In this document: positions 25,731 to 38,469 of the stretch, piece after piece
Position numbering within the stretch: position 1 is the first letter of the stretch
Layout: every line of letters starts with the position of its first letter
Notes under the pieces: generated by a model
Told to the model about the DNA's origin: nothing
Database searches by the model: none
Seen by the model: the letters and a program-made list of their open reading frames with translations, nothing else
Made by a program: the position numbers and the translations under genes
Assembly: GCA_904063045.1 (NCBI GenBank)
Contig: CAJFCJ010000001.1
Span: 1,619,501 to 1,683,500 of the forward strand
Length of the DNA stretch: 64,000 nt
Direction of reading: 5' to 3'
Source of the DNA: Dimorphilus gyrociliatus
Lineage: Eukaryota > Annelida > Polychaeta > Dinophilidae

Positions 25731-27835
25731 ATGTCGTCCTTAAGTAAGGCCTGCTTGGAAATTTCGAACAGTATTAAGGGCTTCCGACTCAGCCGTAGCC
25801 AGTCATCAGAATCTGGTACCAGCAGCAGGGAGAGTATGCTCAGTGTTCGCTCAGCTACCAATTCTATATCGAGGGTCTTTAAATCAGCGACGTCGCGTGT
25901 CAGGGGTGGATTTGACCAGCAGCAACCAACAGCCCCCCCGCAACGTCAACGGCCCCCCTCCGCTAGTCGATACTATGACAAGGCCATGCTGGCATTGGCC
26001 TCCAACTATCCTAGAACAGCTAAGGACCTACTGCAGGACGGAACCTTCCTGACAAAGTTTTTTCGATATTTTACGCCGATAGAGAGGTGTTTACTCGGAC
26101 AAGTATGTATAGCATGGAAGAATATTCTATACGAGAGAGGCTGGTGGAACGGTATTCTCGTTGTTATAAGGTGTAAAGAATCACCTCTCGACGAAAGGGA
26201 AAAGTTATATAGAAGTCTGTCTCAAAGAGCGATAGATTCTATATGCCTAATGCACGCTACCGACGCTGATATGGAACATCTAATCATTAATGTTCCCTCC
26301 CAATTGAGAAGCGTCTCCCTCAAGCAATGTAACATTACAGATAGTGGTTTAGAGATGCTACTCGCCAAATTACCATCCATCTACCGATTAGAATTAGTGG
26401 GTTGCAACGAATTGACGGAGGCCGGCTTTTGGAGTTCATTAACTTCAAGTGTTATATCCTTGACGGTAGCCGATTGCATCAATTTTGCCGACGACGCCGT
26501 GGGCGCAGTATCTCAATTGTTGCCTTCCTTACACGAATTCAACTTGCAGGCCTATCATGTTACTGACGCAGCGTTAGCCTATTTTACGTCGAAACAAAGT
26601 AATACCCTATCAGTTTTAAGACTAACATCTTGTTGGGAACTGACAAACCACGCGGTTGTAAATATTGTTCAATCTTTACCTAATTTAACCGTCCTTAGCC
26701 TCTCTGGCTGTAGCAAAATAACCGATGATGGTATAGAAATAGTGGCCGAAACCCTTAAGAACTTGAGAATCCTCGATCTTAGTTGGTGCTCGAGGATAAC
26801 TGATTCATCCCTCGAGGCAATAGCCTGCGATTTGAACTTGGATGAATTGACTTTAGACAGGTTAGGCGTCTATTATTGTTGTTAAACGTCCCTTGTGGTG
26901 TAATCTTTTTAAGAGATGTCTTAATAATCTAACCAACACAGGTGTACCCATGTTACGGATATCGGAGTAGGTTACTTGACTTCAATAAGGATGCTGAGTA
27001 GGTTATATTTAAGATGGTGTATACAAATACGTGATGCCGGTGTCCAACACTTTTTATCAATGAAATCGCTCAAAATCCTTTCAATTGCAGGTAAGATATT
27101 ACATTTCCCTCTTTTTTTCTTTTTTTTTACCTTGTGGCTAGAAGTTATCATTTTAGTTCGCTTCCCTCACTGATATATCAATAACGAAGACGAACTTAGC
27201 ATATCAACAATCTTCGTTTAGCCTTTGTCATGCGCGTACGTTTCTTTACACTTCTAAAAGCATGGAGAAGCGCACTTTGGCGTCGTCTTATTGATAGTCG
27301 ATCGATCGTCGGTGAAAATCGATAGGTCTGCTAGAAAAAGCGTCGCCTAATTTTAGATCAGCAACGCCTAGCTGATTGAAGATGAAAAATTTATAAGTAT
27401 ATAGTATATTAGTATATATAAATTTATATATATATATATATATATAATATATATCAATATGAATATCATATGTACTTTTTATAATAAATTAAATATATTA
27501 TATATACCCTACACCCTACATATGTAAATACGTATACTGTATAATTCGCTAAGCCGTTAAAAATATACATGTAATAAGTACGAGAGAATAATAAGGAAAA
27601 AAGAACCTTAATCACTCTTCTATCCTCTTCATAAAATAGAGGGAATAAAATCCTAATTATCCCATCTCTTTCTCTTCGTGTTTCAGGTTGTAGTCTTATA
27701 AGCGCAAGGAGCCTAACTGGTATAGCTCAGATCAGACAACTGCAAGAATTGGAATTGACGAATTGCGCTACTGCAACGACAGAGGTGATAGCTTACCTGC
27801 AGAATGCTTTACCTCATTGTGAAGTCATACGATAG
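25731..27835 (+). CDS. FBXL16: F-box/LRR protein, FBXL16-like
   Basis: Exons 25731-26860, 26942-27090 and 27687-27835, phases matching, 475 aa. The N-terminus is Ser/Gln/Pro-rich; an F-box-like segment follows (FLTKFFRYFTPIERCLLGQV..AWKNILYE, about residues 105-140). About ten Cys-containing leucine-rich repeats then run to the C-terminus, e.g. LSLSGCSKITDDG, LDLSWCSRITD, LYLRWCIQIRDAG and LELTNCATATTE. Order and wording match vertebrate FBXL16, an atypical F-box protein linked to PP2A and to SCF-ligase regulation. The frame stays open upstream to 25686 without an earlier ATG, so 25731 is the first in-frame ATG. The second intron (27091-27686) holds an (AT)n run. The stop is TAG. Confidence 0.93.
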
Positions 27836-29134
27836 GAAAAAATCCCTCTCACATCAGAATCAGTCTACAGTAAAAATACATACAGTATATCCTTTTAACC
27901 ATTAAAAACTCTTTAGGCCTATACATACGATATATATAAAAGTGTTATATTGCAGGACCTTTTGTAAATTTTGTGAAATATAAATTGCAAACTGTGTCTC
28001 AATGTGTCTCTAGTGTTGCCTTTGTTTACTGCAAAGTTTACACATGTTTGCATTGTAATTTAAGCCGTGTCCTGCAGAATGTATACATGTATAATTAATC
28101 AGCACATACATGGATATATATATATATATATATATTCTGACATATGTGTAACAAAGTTACCTTATTATCAGCATACAACATATACTCAATGTATATATAC
28201 TGTATATGTCTATTTAAAAATCTAGAATCAGGACAATGGAGTTTTCCATTCGAAAAGATAAAAGAAAGAACGAAATTTTTGGTGGCACATCATTTGCATA
28301 TAAAGTAATTATTGTTGCACTAACTTTATGTACTATTTTTATCCCAACTGCAAAAAAAAACGATGAAAAGGAAAAAAATACACTGAATAGATGCAAAGAG
28401 TTTGTAAACATACTGAAAGGAGTTTTAAAAGGAACGCTAAAAATGCGATACCTTATATCTAACTCGTCTTCTCTTATCTGCTCTCCCTTGATTAGATTGA
28501 CCAGCGGAATTCGATTATTCTGCCATTTATTATTTCGCTTTTCAACCCTAAAAGCAACAGAAACAAAAATAAACAGAAAAAAAGAAGAGGGTAAGGGGGG
28601 GAAGGGGGAAAGATTAAGGAGAATGATCTTTTTACTCGTCCAGCTCATTCTAAAGCATTGACACGAAAGATATTAATAGTGGAGAGTTTTTCTTGCGAAA
28701 GAGAGAAAGAAGATAAAGTATCAGATTCATTTATTTTATAAATTTAATAGGATTTTTAAAATAATAAAACAATGTTCGTTAATAAAGATTTTCTATCGAA
28801 AAAGAGAATCAACAACATCTGAACAACTGTTCATACAATATAGGACTAGAAAATGATTGATTTATTTCGGTTTTTCGTTTCTCAGATTATTCAATAAACA
28901 CTTTCTATAGGAAATAAGAAAAGGGGGCAGAAGGTGCAGGAGATGAGAAATGCCTGGTATTCCATAGTAAATAAGAATTAAAAATAGAAAGAAGTAGTAT
29001 GTAATTAAAGTAAGATGTGGAGAAGATTGGCAAAGAAAGGAAAGAAGAAAACGTTATTTTATTAGTTTTTTTATGTTATAAATAATGGGCGGTGTTTGAG
29101 GGACGATTTTCAATTTCATTATTTAACATATTAT
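27836..29134. other. FBXL16 3' flank and NOS upstream region
   Basis: AT-rich with a TAGGCCTA octamer (27914), an (AT)n run (28114-28134) and TATACTGTATAT near 28196. Two opposite-strand open frames overlap at 28214-28661 (see rejected). Lys/Arg-rich purine stretches follow to 29090. No gene called. Confidence 0.5.
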
Positions 29135-29142
29135 TATAAAAG
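29135..29142 (+). promoter_or_regulatory. TATA box of the NOS gene
   Basis: TATAAAAG about 80 bp upstream of the NOS start codon, with a GGGCGG box near 29087. The expected start near 29165 leaves a ~50-nt 5' leader. Confidence 0.45.
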
Positions 29143-29216
29143 TTGATAAAAAGCTATTGCGAACAGTTTCGTTTATCACTCATTCTTAAACCCAAGTCCC
29201 TGCTCCATACTCTACA

Positions 29217-32200
29217 ATGTCGGAAGCGAATTTTATAAGATTAAGGAATTTATTGAACGATAAGGAATCCGTAGATGTGTTGCATAAGACAGCCTCAGAG
29301 GTTATATAAATGACTTTTTTTTCTTTATCTTCTTTCTTACTTCATTTTCCCTTTCTTTTTCTTCAAGCTTTTTTTTTCTCTTTCTCTTTTCTTTCTACTT
29401 TATTTTACAAATAGGAATAAAGCAAATAGTTGAAATAAACTTCTTTATGTTTTTCCCTCTCCCTACTTAAGGCCAGAGCTGTTGTTTGCACTGAAAAACA
29501 TTGTCTAGGATCGGTTTTACAAGGAGCAAAGAAAACGAATAACGATCAATTTAAGACTAATGAACAAATTAAGTATGAAGCCGAACTATTTCTTACTGAA
29601 TATTATTCTTCTATTAAGAGGTAGATTGTTACTCTTATCTTCTCTTAGTTCACTTTTAACTTTTTCAAGATGTCGCTATCATAAATGCTGAAGTGTTTTT
29701 CTTTGCTATTAAAAATATAGAAGGCACTCTGAAACTTTCGAACGTCGAAAGGCTCAAGTCCTACTTGAAATTGAAAGACAAGAGGGCGTCTATGAACTGA
29801 CAACTCCAGAGTTAGTGTTTGGAGCTAAAACCGCCTGGAGGAATTCATCAAGGTGTATTGGACGAATTCAATGGTCAAAATTGCAGATATTCGATGCAAG
29901 GCACATAAGAACAGCGTCTGAAATGTTTGAAGCCCTGTGCAATCATATTAATTATGCCACAAATAAGGGTCAAATTCGGTAAATTATCATTAGTGTAGTT
30001 TAAATTAGCTTATAAGGTAAAGACTATTCAAATTTTAGTTCTGCAATTACGATTTTTCCCCCGAGGAGAAAAGGTAGGGGAGATTTTCGAGTTTGGAATG
30101 CTCTTCTTATTAGATATGCTGGATATAAGCAGAAAGATGGTTCAATAATTGGAGACCCCTCCAGTGTAGAATTTACACAGGTAATTAACTATCAGGTGCA
30201 TGAAATCACATTGTGAAAACGTTGACGTCAACGAACTTTATTAATGATTATAATGAATAAATCATAGCAAATAATTCTTGTCCAACTCTAATTAATCACT
30301 ATCACGTAAATAACAGCTGTGTCAGAAGTTAGGCTGGAAAGGCAACGGTGGACATTTTGATGTTCTTCCCCTAGTTGTATCAGCTAATGGTAAAGATCCA
30401 GAATGGTTTAACATACCATCAGAATTGGTCTTGGAGGTTAACTTTAAGCATCCGGAATATGATTGGTTTGAAAAATTAGATTTAAAGTGGTACGCTTTAC
30501 CCGCTGTCTCTAATATGCTTTTCGATTGCGGTGGAATAGAATTCCCTGCTTGTCCATTTAATGGTTGGTACATGTCGACAGAGATTGGATGTAGGAATTT
30601 ATGTGATCCAAACCGGTATAATTTAACCGAAACAATAGCTTCCCATATGAAATTGGATACGACTAGTCAAGTAACTCTTTGGAGAGACAGAGCTATGCTT
30701 GAGGTAAACAAAGCTGTTTTATACAGCTTTCAGAAGGTAAATGCAACAATTGTCGATCATCATACGGCTTCCGAAAGCTTTATGAAACATTTAGAAAACG
30801 AGCAAAAATATAGAGGAGGGTGTCCTACGGATTGGGTATGGGTTGTTCCCCCTCTTTCTTCGTCGTTAACTTCCATTTTTCACCAAGAAACTGTCAACTA
30901 TTCCCTTAAACCGTCTTACGAATATCAATTGGATGCTTGGAAAACTTTTGAATGGAACAAACAAAGTCATAATGACAAGAAAAAGAAGACTTTCAAGGAG
31001 ATTGCGAAAGCAGTTAAGTTTAGCGCTAAGCTCATGGGTAACGCCTTATCGAAGCGTATCAAATGCACCATTCTTTTCGCTAGCGAAACAGGGCGAAGTG
31101 AACGATTCGCTGGTCTTTTAGGCGATTTATTTAAAACTATATTTGACGTCAAGGTAGGATTTAGGTTAATTAGATTAGTTCTTAGTCTTTGACGGTAAAA
31201 TTCTCGTTTCAATAGTTCATTTGCATGGATGATTACGATACAAGTAATATGGAGCACGAAACTTTGCTATTCGTTATAACGAGTACATCCGGTAACGGAG
31301 ATCCTCCGGAAAACGGACGGAAGTTTGCAGAATTCCTATACGAAAAAAAGAGAGAGTTCTTCGCCGAACCACTATCTACCAAGCGTTCCTCCTTCCTTAG
31401 AATGGATAGCGAAGAAGCCCGAAATCAGAACGAAGAACGAGTCAGACCGTTTAGTAATATAAGTTTTTCGGTATTTGGTCTAGGGTCGAGCGCCTACCCA
31501 AAGTTCTGCAACTATGCTAAATATATTCATCGCCTCTTCCGAGAACTTGGAGCCGAAGAAGTCCTCGAGCTGGTTTTGGGAGATGAGTTAGGTGGTCAAG
31601 AAAAAGAATTCGGTATTTGGGCTAAAAGAGCATTTAGAACCGCCTGCCGAACGTTCTATTCAGCCGACGAAGCCAACATATCTGATGCATTTACTCAAAA
31701 TTGGTCAAAATCCAGATCCAGATTACGTAAATTAGACATATCTGAACCAATTTCGATAAAAGATGGTCTTAGCTATATAAGTAGAAAGACGATAGTGCGT
31801 TGTAAATTGATGAATAGAACGCAATTACAGCATAAGGATTCCGGGTAAGGTTTCGTTTAGTAGGATGTTTAAAAAAAAAAATAAGAACTTCCGACTCTTT
31901 CTTTAGGAGACAGACTATACTAATCGAATTGGACTCAACTGAAAATCCCGCAGAAGCAGTTTATCAACCTGGAGATCATATCGCCATCTATCCCGAAAAT
32001 AGTCCGGAAGCTGTGTCCCAGGTCCTCGAATTTGTTAAATGCGACGGGGATTTTTCTGCCGACGATGTAATACAAATGGAAAGATTTGAAGAGGAAGAAT
32101 CTAAAAAATGGGTACCAGATGAGCGCTTCCCTATTAATTTCACTCTAAGAATAGCACTTCAGAGGTTTGAACTCCCTTTTCTTGTTACTAATCGATGTCT

Positions 32201-33394
32201 TTTGTCTCTTTCTTGAAAAAAACTAACAAAAGATCCCCATTAGGTACATGGATATTTCGAGTCCGCCTTCTCAATTAATGCTTAAGCAGTTAGCCGGATT
32301 GTCCAAGGATGAGAAGGATCAGAACTATTTAATAGAATTGTCAGAGGATGAGAGAAAATATGAAGAATGGAAATACACGTTTTGTCAAACTCTACCTTTG
32401 CTTCTTAAACAATGTCCTTCTGTTAAGCTTCCTCCAATAGTTTTGCTTACCCAACTGCCTTTCCTTCAGCCTAGATTTTACAGCATATCATCATCTCCCT
32501 TGTCATCCCCGACTAGAATTGATTGCACTATTGCTGTAGTTGATTACCAATTACCTAACGGTGGTCTTCGCAAAGGTGTCTGCTCCAATTGGTTAAATAC
32601 TCTCCCATTAGGTTCTTCCATACCCTGTTATGTTAGAGCGGAACCTAATTTTCGCTTACCAGATAACCCTAAATTACCTATAATCGTAGTGGGCCCTGGA
32701 ACTGGTTTAGCTCCATTTAGGTCATTCTGGAGAGAAAGGCTTTATAATATGAAAAGTGGTCGAATGGAGATGGGCGAAATGCACCTGTATTTCGGCTGCA
32801 GACGAAAAGAATACGATTATATTTACAGGGAAGAATTGGAAAGATGCCATGACCTAGGTGTGCTTAATAGTTTAAGGGTAGCTTTTAGCAGGGAACCTAA
32901 CCAACCCAAGGTACTTAAACTTTTGATTCTATTATATCTATTTTCTTTCTTTTTTACCAGTTTCCTTTTAATTTCCTTATCATATTCTCTCTTTCAGACA
33001 TACGTACAAGATCTACTTGAAAGGGATGGAAAATCACTCTATGAACTTCTTACGAAACATAACGCCCATTTTTACGTGTGCGGTGACGTATCTATGGCTG
33101 CAAACGTTTCAACTACTTTACAAATTATATTGAAAAAAGTAGGCGGTATGAGTAATGATGAAGCTTCAAATTTTCTTCTCGAGATTGGAGTACGCTTTTC
33201 AATTTTTCTCCTCCTTTATCCCTAATATATTTCCTAAATACTTCCTAATTAATCAAATAATAATAATTCTTTTTCTTTATAAAAAAAAGGATTCCAATAG
33301 ATTTCATCAAGATATTTTTGGACTGACATTTAAAGCTGGTGAAATAACGGAAAAAGTTAGAATGAATAAATTGAAGAGCATGGAAAAACTATAA
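29217..33394 (+). CDS. NOS: Nitric oxide synthase
   Basis: Makes NO and citrulline from arginine, O2 and NADPH. Exons 29217-29300, 29472-29620, 29721-29978, 30039-30180, 30317-31153, 31216-31844, 31907-32164, 32244-32910, 32998-33189 and 33290-33394 join in phase to 1106 aa. Oxygenase domain: zinc ligands Cys34 and Cys39 (CTEKHC), haem-ligand Cys123 in RCIGRIQW, substrate Glu in WYMSTEIG, pterin region DWVWVVPP. Calmodulin site: [19 protein letters not shown] domain starts [11 protein letters not shown], with a moderate insert before [25 protein letters not shown] parts: [47 protein letters not shown] and DIFGLTF. There is no PDZ domain and the tail after the NADPH domain is very short. The intact constitutive-type layout suggests a calcium/calmodulin-regulated enzyme. 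Confidence 0.97.
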
Positions 33395-33414
33395 TGCTAA
33401 CACAACTTATATAC

Positions 33415-33458
<44 letters not shown>

Positions 33459-34653
33459 CATATACTGCATATCGTATATAGCAAAGAAAAAACAACACTG
33501 TGTACTGCTTTAGTTTCAGTCATTTAGTTTAAATGTGTTTAGCATGTGGTAAATCTATATTACGTAATGTAAAAACCAGGGAATGTATTGTATATACAGA
33601 TACATATATCTACTGTATATTCGTAACTACGCAGCACCAATATCACAAGAAATGTACTAACACAAATACACTAAAATACTAAAAGAAGAGTAGCAATAGT
33701 TGTGCATACAGAATAAAAGATATATATATATATATATATATATAACATTCTTCTGGGTTGTTTTATTTACGTAAATTTGAATGCGACGAACCGTAGAAAA
33801 TGGATTACAAACTAAATAAACTAACAATTGCTTTAGCTAGAGTAGCAAAGTAAGATAGTTATATTTATGTATATATAAGATTATAGGGTGAATTTATGGA
33901 AGAGTATGGAAAATTTAACCTTTTTCATACTTCTAGATAGTGCATGAAATTATGATAATAGTTTTGAAACAATGAATCTTCTATTATTATTATTGTTGCT
34001 GTTCTTTTTTTAACAATTCCCTTTCTATTGTTCTATATGAAAGTCCATTTCATTTAATAATCCAAAAAAGGGAAACAGATGATGGGGAAAGGGGAGCGCG
34101 AGAGTAGTAGGAAAAGAGAATATAATTCTTTTTTTTTTTTTCCTTTACTTTATAGGTTTTTTTAGGTCAGTCTATAATTTATTTATAATTACATTTTCCA
34201 TTTCTTATTGAATCTATAATTTTTCAAAAGATAAACCCTATAGGCCTAAAACTAGATTTTAGTTTCTGTTATTTTTGTATTTTATTTTCTTCCCATACCA
34301 ACCAATAAACTATTTATTTTTAAATATTTAAATAGTACTAAAGTATATTAAACGAATGTAAATCGATTGTTAATTCCTTTTAATTCTTAAGTAAGTTTTT
34401 CTATATATTTGTATTCTTTATTTTTTTTGTTTTCATCCTATTTTTTTCAATTAATTAATTAATTATAAATTGTCCTAATTTATTCTTCAAAGATAATTCG
34501 CTTAGTTTTTTGAGGTCGATGGCATATTTAACAATTTTTTTTATATTGTATAGCTATATTACTCTTTATCTGTCTTTTTTTGTCAGATCGTATTATTAGG
34601 CGGCTTTTGCACTAATTTTTTTTTTTTTGTCTTTTTGAGGTGAAAAAGGAATA
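33395..34653. other. Intergenic, AT-rich, no gene
   Basis: NOS 3' flank with (AT)n runs at 33411-33452 and 33721-33744, a TAGGCCTA octamer at 34241-34248 and several poly-T tracts. Nothing coding seen. Confidence 0.6.
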
Positions 34654-35853
34654 ATGCCAGCTGAGGTAAAAAAAATAGATGTATTTTTAGCTGCTAATGT
34701 CAGTGACGTAAATAATATAGCAATTTTATGCAGCTATGCAAAAAATCGGTAGATCAACAGAATATCGTACAATCTCATTTATTTATCAACAAAGTATCAT
34801 CAAATAAATTATCTTATTCTGTTCAACCTATTCAACCCGAAATAATTAGACTTTGTGGTTGCTTAGAACAATACCTTCCTGCCGATACCCTAAGTAATGC
34901 ATCGTCTAATTCGAAATTAACCTTGCTGTAAGTTCTTTTTAAAGTGTACTCATTTTTTTTCGTATAGCTAAGCAGGTTTTAGTTACGTTGGGAAATTCTC
35001 GTCAACATCCAATTTACTCCGTCCAAACGCCAAATCTATTAAGTAAGCATGTTAAAAGCAATAATCTTTCCATTTTATTGTTATTATTCAAATAGCGAAT
35101 CAGGATTTAATAGGCCTACTACAAGTTCTTATCAATACTGACAAATATGGAAAACCCTTGCCAAGAATTCTCTCAACAACAAATGGCAAATACTGTAGTA
35201 AATCTTCAGATATCAAAACACCGTTTAAAGCTGTTAAAAATTCTGAGTTGGATGGGATTAAGCAAAAATTCCTTCCCGAAGTAATATTTTCTTTAAAATA
35301 AATTAACTAAGTGGTTTTTTTCTCTTCCATTGTCTTCTTATTTTTAGAGAGGTCGTAGTCTTAATAAAAAAGTTTGTGTTCTTTTCCGTTGTTAGTATGA
35401 AATACATAATAAAATGAAGAACTTATACAAAATAGCCGTTGGAGATATTTCGATTGAAGATCGGACGTCGAACTACTAGTAAACTACGTAGATACTTCTA
35501 CAATGTTTGTAGTTACTGTTAGATCCTTAATCTTTTATACAAGTATTTCTCTTTATAACGAATAGGATTCGGATCACGAAAGATTTGTTCGAAAGGTTAG
35601 AATAAGATTGTTCGAGGAGACCCCTATTCCAATGAAATTGATGTTGTACGAAAATGCAGTACCAATTGTAGAAAAAGCGTATAAAAGTAAAAATTAAATT
35701 CTCAAAGGCGTCTTTAACATTTTAATAATTAACCTAACTTGTAAATTTACAGGTTACGCTCAAATTTTGGGCTCGAACCATCCAATAACTCGCGAGGCCA
35801 AAATGCATTTACAACTAATAAAGAAAACAAAAAATATCCTCGCATCCTTGTGA
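34654..35853 (+). CDS. Unrecognised 217-aa protein with a C-terminal TPR-like helix pair
   Basis: Phase-consistent model with exons 34654-34665, 34734-34893, 34968-35042, 35096-35280, 35566-35686 and 35753-35853, TGA at 35851. The last two exons are very protein-like and end YENAVPIVEKAYKSYAQILG then NHPITREAKMHL, which resembles a kinesin-light-chain-type TPR helix pair. The middle is polar and basic. No family is recognised. The structure is uncertain: donor 34894 (gtaatg) was preferred over a gtaagt at 34928 because only the former keeps the frame, and a further open stretch at 35396-35478 was left in an intron since using it brings an in-frame TAG. The gene ends 34 bp from the RRP1 stop on the other strand. 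Confidence 0.5.
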
Positions 35854-35887
35854 AACTTAACAAAAAAATTTTAAAGTTTAATTGAAT

Positions 35888-38364
35888 TTACACTGGGACA
35901 GAACGTCTCCTTTTTACGTCTCCATTCTTTTTCTTTAAAATTCCTTGGGATGGTACAGTAGATGGGTTAAAACAGTCGTCAGTAGATTTTGTTCTAGCTC
36001 TCAGAGACTTCATGTATGATTTATGGTCTATAAATATGTATAAATTTTTAAACCTAAAATGATTAAAGTATCACGTTTTCTTTTTATACTATACCTTGAG
36101 CTTTGTTATCCTTTAAGGCAAATTGTACTTTTCGTTTTGAATTTTCGTTAGCCGATGGTGAATCCTCCTTTCAAAAACGAAACAAACATATTTAGAAATT
36201 TTGTTATGATAAAGGTAAACTCGTGCCTACTTCTATGGCGGGCTTTTTTCTTTTTGGCGTTAACTTGGCTCTTTTAGCACAATTATTCAAAAAAGTGCTC
36301 TGTAGTAAGTTCATTGAAGTCTTTTTCAAATTTGACTTTTTAGCTTTCACAGGAGATGTCGTTGTAGTTGGTTCCTTTAAAAAAGAAATATTTTTACTTT
36401 TATTTTTTATTCATAATATCCTCTTGATTATCATCAATACGAGACTACCTCTTGTTTTTCTTTTTCTAATTTTTTTTTCTTTGAAGAAATTTTTGCTTTT
36501 TTCACAACTTTAGTAGGGTTGGGAACTTCTAATGTTTCAGATGCAACTCTCTTCTTTGCTTTAGATTTCTTTACGGCACTCTATTGATTACACTCTTCAT
36601 TTAATGATTAAACTACAAATATTAATTATAAAAACCTTTTCAGGTTTTTCAGCTTTCATAACTTTTTCGACTTTTGCAACCTTCTGAACCTTTGGAACTT
36701 TCTGAACTTTTTGAAGTTTCTGAATTTTCTGCTTTTTCCTCTTTTTGGAATCCTTTTTCAGAACTTTTTTTTCGAATTTCTAAAAAGTTATTTTATGAGG
36801 CTATATATTAATTGTATTTCGCTTTTTAATACCTGTAAACGATGAAGAGCGATCTCTTCCTCCAATCTAATATCATAATTAAAGCTGGTCTCACTATGAT
36901 CTCTAGCAAGATCATTAGGAAGCTCTCCTTCAGATATGGATTTAAATCTACAATATTAAATTTAATATTTCTGTTTAGTAAAGCAAAAATTAGTTACCTT
37001 TTATACAGCCTGAAAACAGCGTGAAATGTTACACTATAAGTGGTCTTAGCAAAGACATTCTCCTTTAAAGCAGATGCTAAAAATTGTAGATCATAATCTA
37101 ACGGTTCTACCATAAGCACATTGTCTTTCTTTCCTTTAGGATCTTCTCCGTTCTCATTATTATTATTATTATCACCGTCACCTATATTATCGTCTTCATC
37201 TTCGTCTTCTTCCATATCTACTCCATTTTTATCTATTTCGTCATCAGATTCTTCACAGTCTTCTTCATGTTTACTCTCATTATGTTGATCAAGTATCTCA
37301 GAAAGTTCTAAAACTTGTTTCGTTACTCTGTCGAATATTTTCTCTTTAACTTCTTTAAACAATAACTTGCTGAAAATTATGTAAATAAATTAAGTTGAGT
37401 GATGCTGTGAAAATTAATTAACTTACTTTCGAACAACTGGAAGATATTTACAAAAGGGATGAAGGAAAATATTTACAAGTTCACGAGGAATCTACAACAA
37501 TTATTTTAAAATAAATAATAAAAATAAAGAAAATAAATAATAAAAAATTCTTTTAGTAACTAACCAGAGAATCTTCTGTTTGAACGCCTTCGAGCTCATC
37601 AGTGAAGATATCAATAAAATGAAGCAATAATTCATCAGATATATTAGAATTATCAGCAGTTAAAAATTGCCTTTCGTATGTTTGTGCAAACTGAAAAACA
37701 TTTATGTGGAAATAGTATCATATGAAATTTTTATTCTTATACCCCTTCAACAAGATCTCTATCCCAATTTCTATCTCTTAAAAGTTCCAAGGAACCACGG
37801 AAAACTCTTCTAAAAAGCTATAAGTAAAAGACATTAAGATTGTATTAATTTCAATAAATACTATTACCATCATAAATTTATCAACTCTCCAGCGATCTAG
37901 ATTAAACCATTCTCTATTTTCTGTTTCAAAAAACATTTCTATAAATGACAGCAGACTGTCTTTGTCCTTAAAGCAAGTTAAAAGTGAAGCCAATACATCA
38001 GCCAATTTTTCCTGAAACAAAAACCAGTGTAAATTTTGAAAAACTCGCAAATAAAAATCATCAAACCTGTACAACAGGTTTGTCACACATCCACATGGAA
38101 TAGTGTAGTCCTGCCCAGAAAGCCAACATATCCGTTTTGGAAAATTCTAAAATCGTTGGTTTGAAAATTAATAAATATCCATTATCGCTCATATAAATTC
38201 TTAGAAATAAGCTTACCCAAACCATTTTTTTGACGTTTTTCTATTAAAAGTCTTAATTTCGCAATAGCTCTATCTCTATGAGTTTTGTCATTCCCAGCTA
38301 ATTTTTGAGATAGTACTTTGGTAGCTTCGTTTAAATCTCTCACGCTTTCTCCGGAGTCAGCCAT
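35888..38364 (-). CDS. RRP1: RRP1 (Nop52) ribosome-biogenesis protein
   Basis: Nucleolar factor for 27S/32S pre-rRNA processing in large-subunit assembly. Thirteen exons: 38217-38364, 38067-38146, 37868-38011, 37743-37817, 37565-37690, 37427-37491, 36998-37369, 36833-36947, 36636-36779, 36449-36580, 36231-36374, 36095-36167 and 35888-36027, all in phase, 585 aa. The N-terminal helical Nop52 domain shows QKLAGNDKTHRDRAIAKLR, MLAFWAGLHYSMWMCDKP, ENREWFNLDRWRVDKFMM and LHFIDIFTDEL. An acidic Asp/Glu/Asn stretch follows, then TTYSVTFHAVFRLYKR, a Lys-rich KVxK repeat tail and a conserved terminal block (KRKVQFALKDNKAQ ... VPSQGILKK). Met at 38364 was chosen; an in-frame ATG at 38427 would add 21 residues. 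Shares a short promoter with the divergent zinc-finger gene. Confidence 0.92.
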
Positions 38365-38469
38365 TCCGATTATCGAAAGGCATTCATAGTCCGAAAAATA
38401 CGCAATGTCCAGAACACTGAACCGCATTATGCTAATGAGCTAAGGTCAAAGGTGATCGTATATTTAAAA
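38365..38469. promoter_or_regulatory. Bidirectional promoter RRP1 / BTB zinc finger
   Basis: Only 105 bp separate the start codons of two divergent genes. No TATA box is evident; the stretch has mixed composition and an aaaatggcc start context on the right. Confidence 0.6.

Noticed and set aside
28214-28661. Two overlapping open frames of about 140 codons on opposite strands
   Set aside because: Both are Lys/Phe-rich low-complexity readings of the FBXL16 3' flank; no family resemblance, no splice sites supporting either, and each is the mirror of the other.
36204-36206. Apparent RRP1 stop after the IEVGTSLPLS reading
   Set aside because: Using the gtaggc donor at 36230 joins two further exons containing conserved RRP1 terminal motifs, so the read-through stop is intronic.
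36223-36513. 96-codon plus frame
   Set aside because: Antisense to RRP1 exons 10-11 and the intron between; hydrophobic because it reads the complement of Lys-rich codons.
36994-37000. Apparent stop ending RRP1 after FRLYKR
   Set aside because: The TAA lies inside a gtaact donor; phase-matched downstream exons carry the conserved RRP1 C-terminus to 35888.
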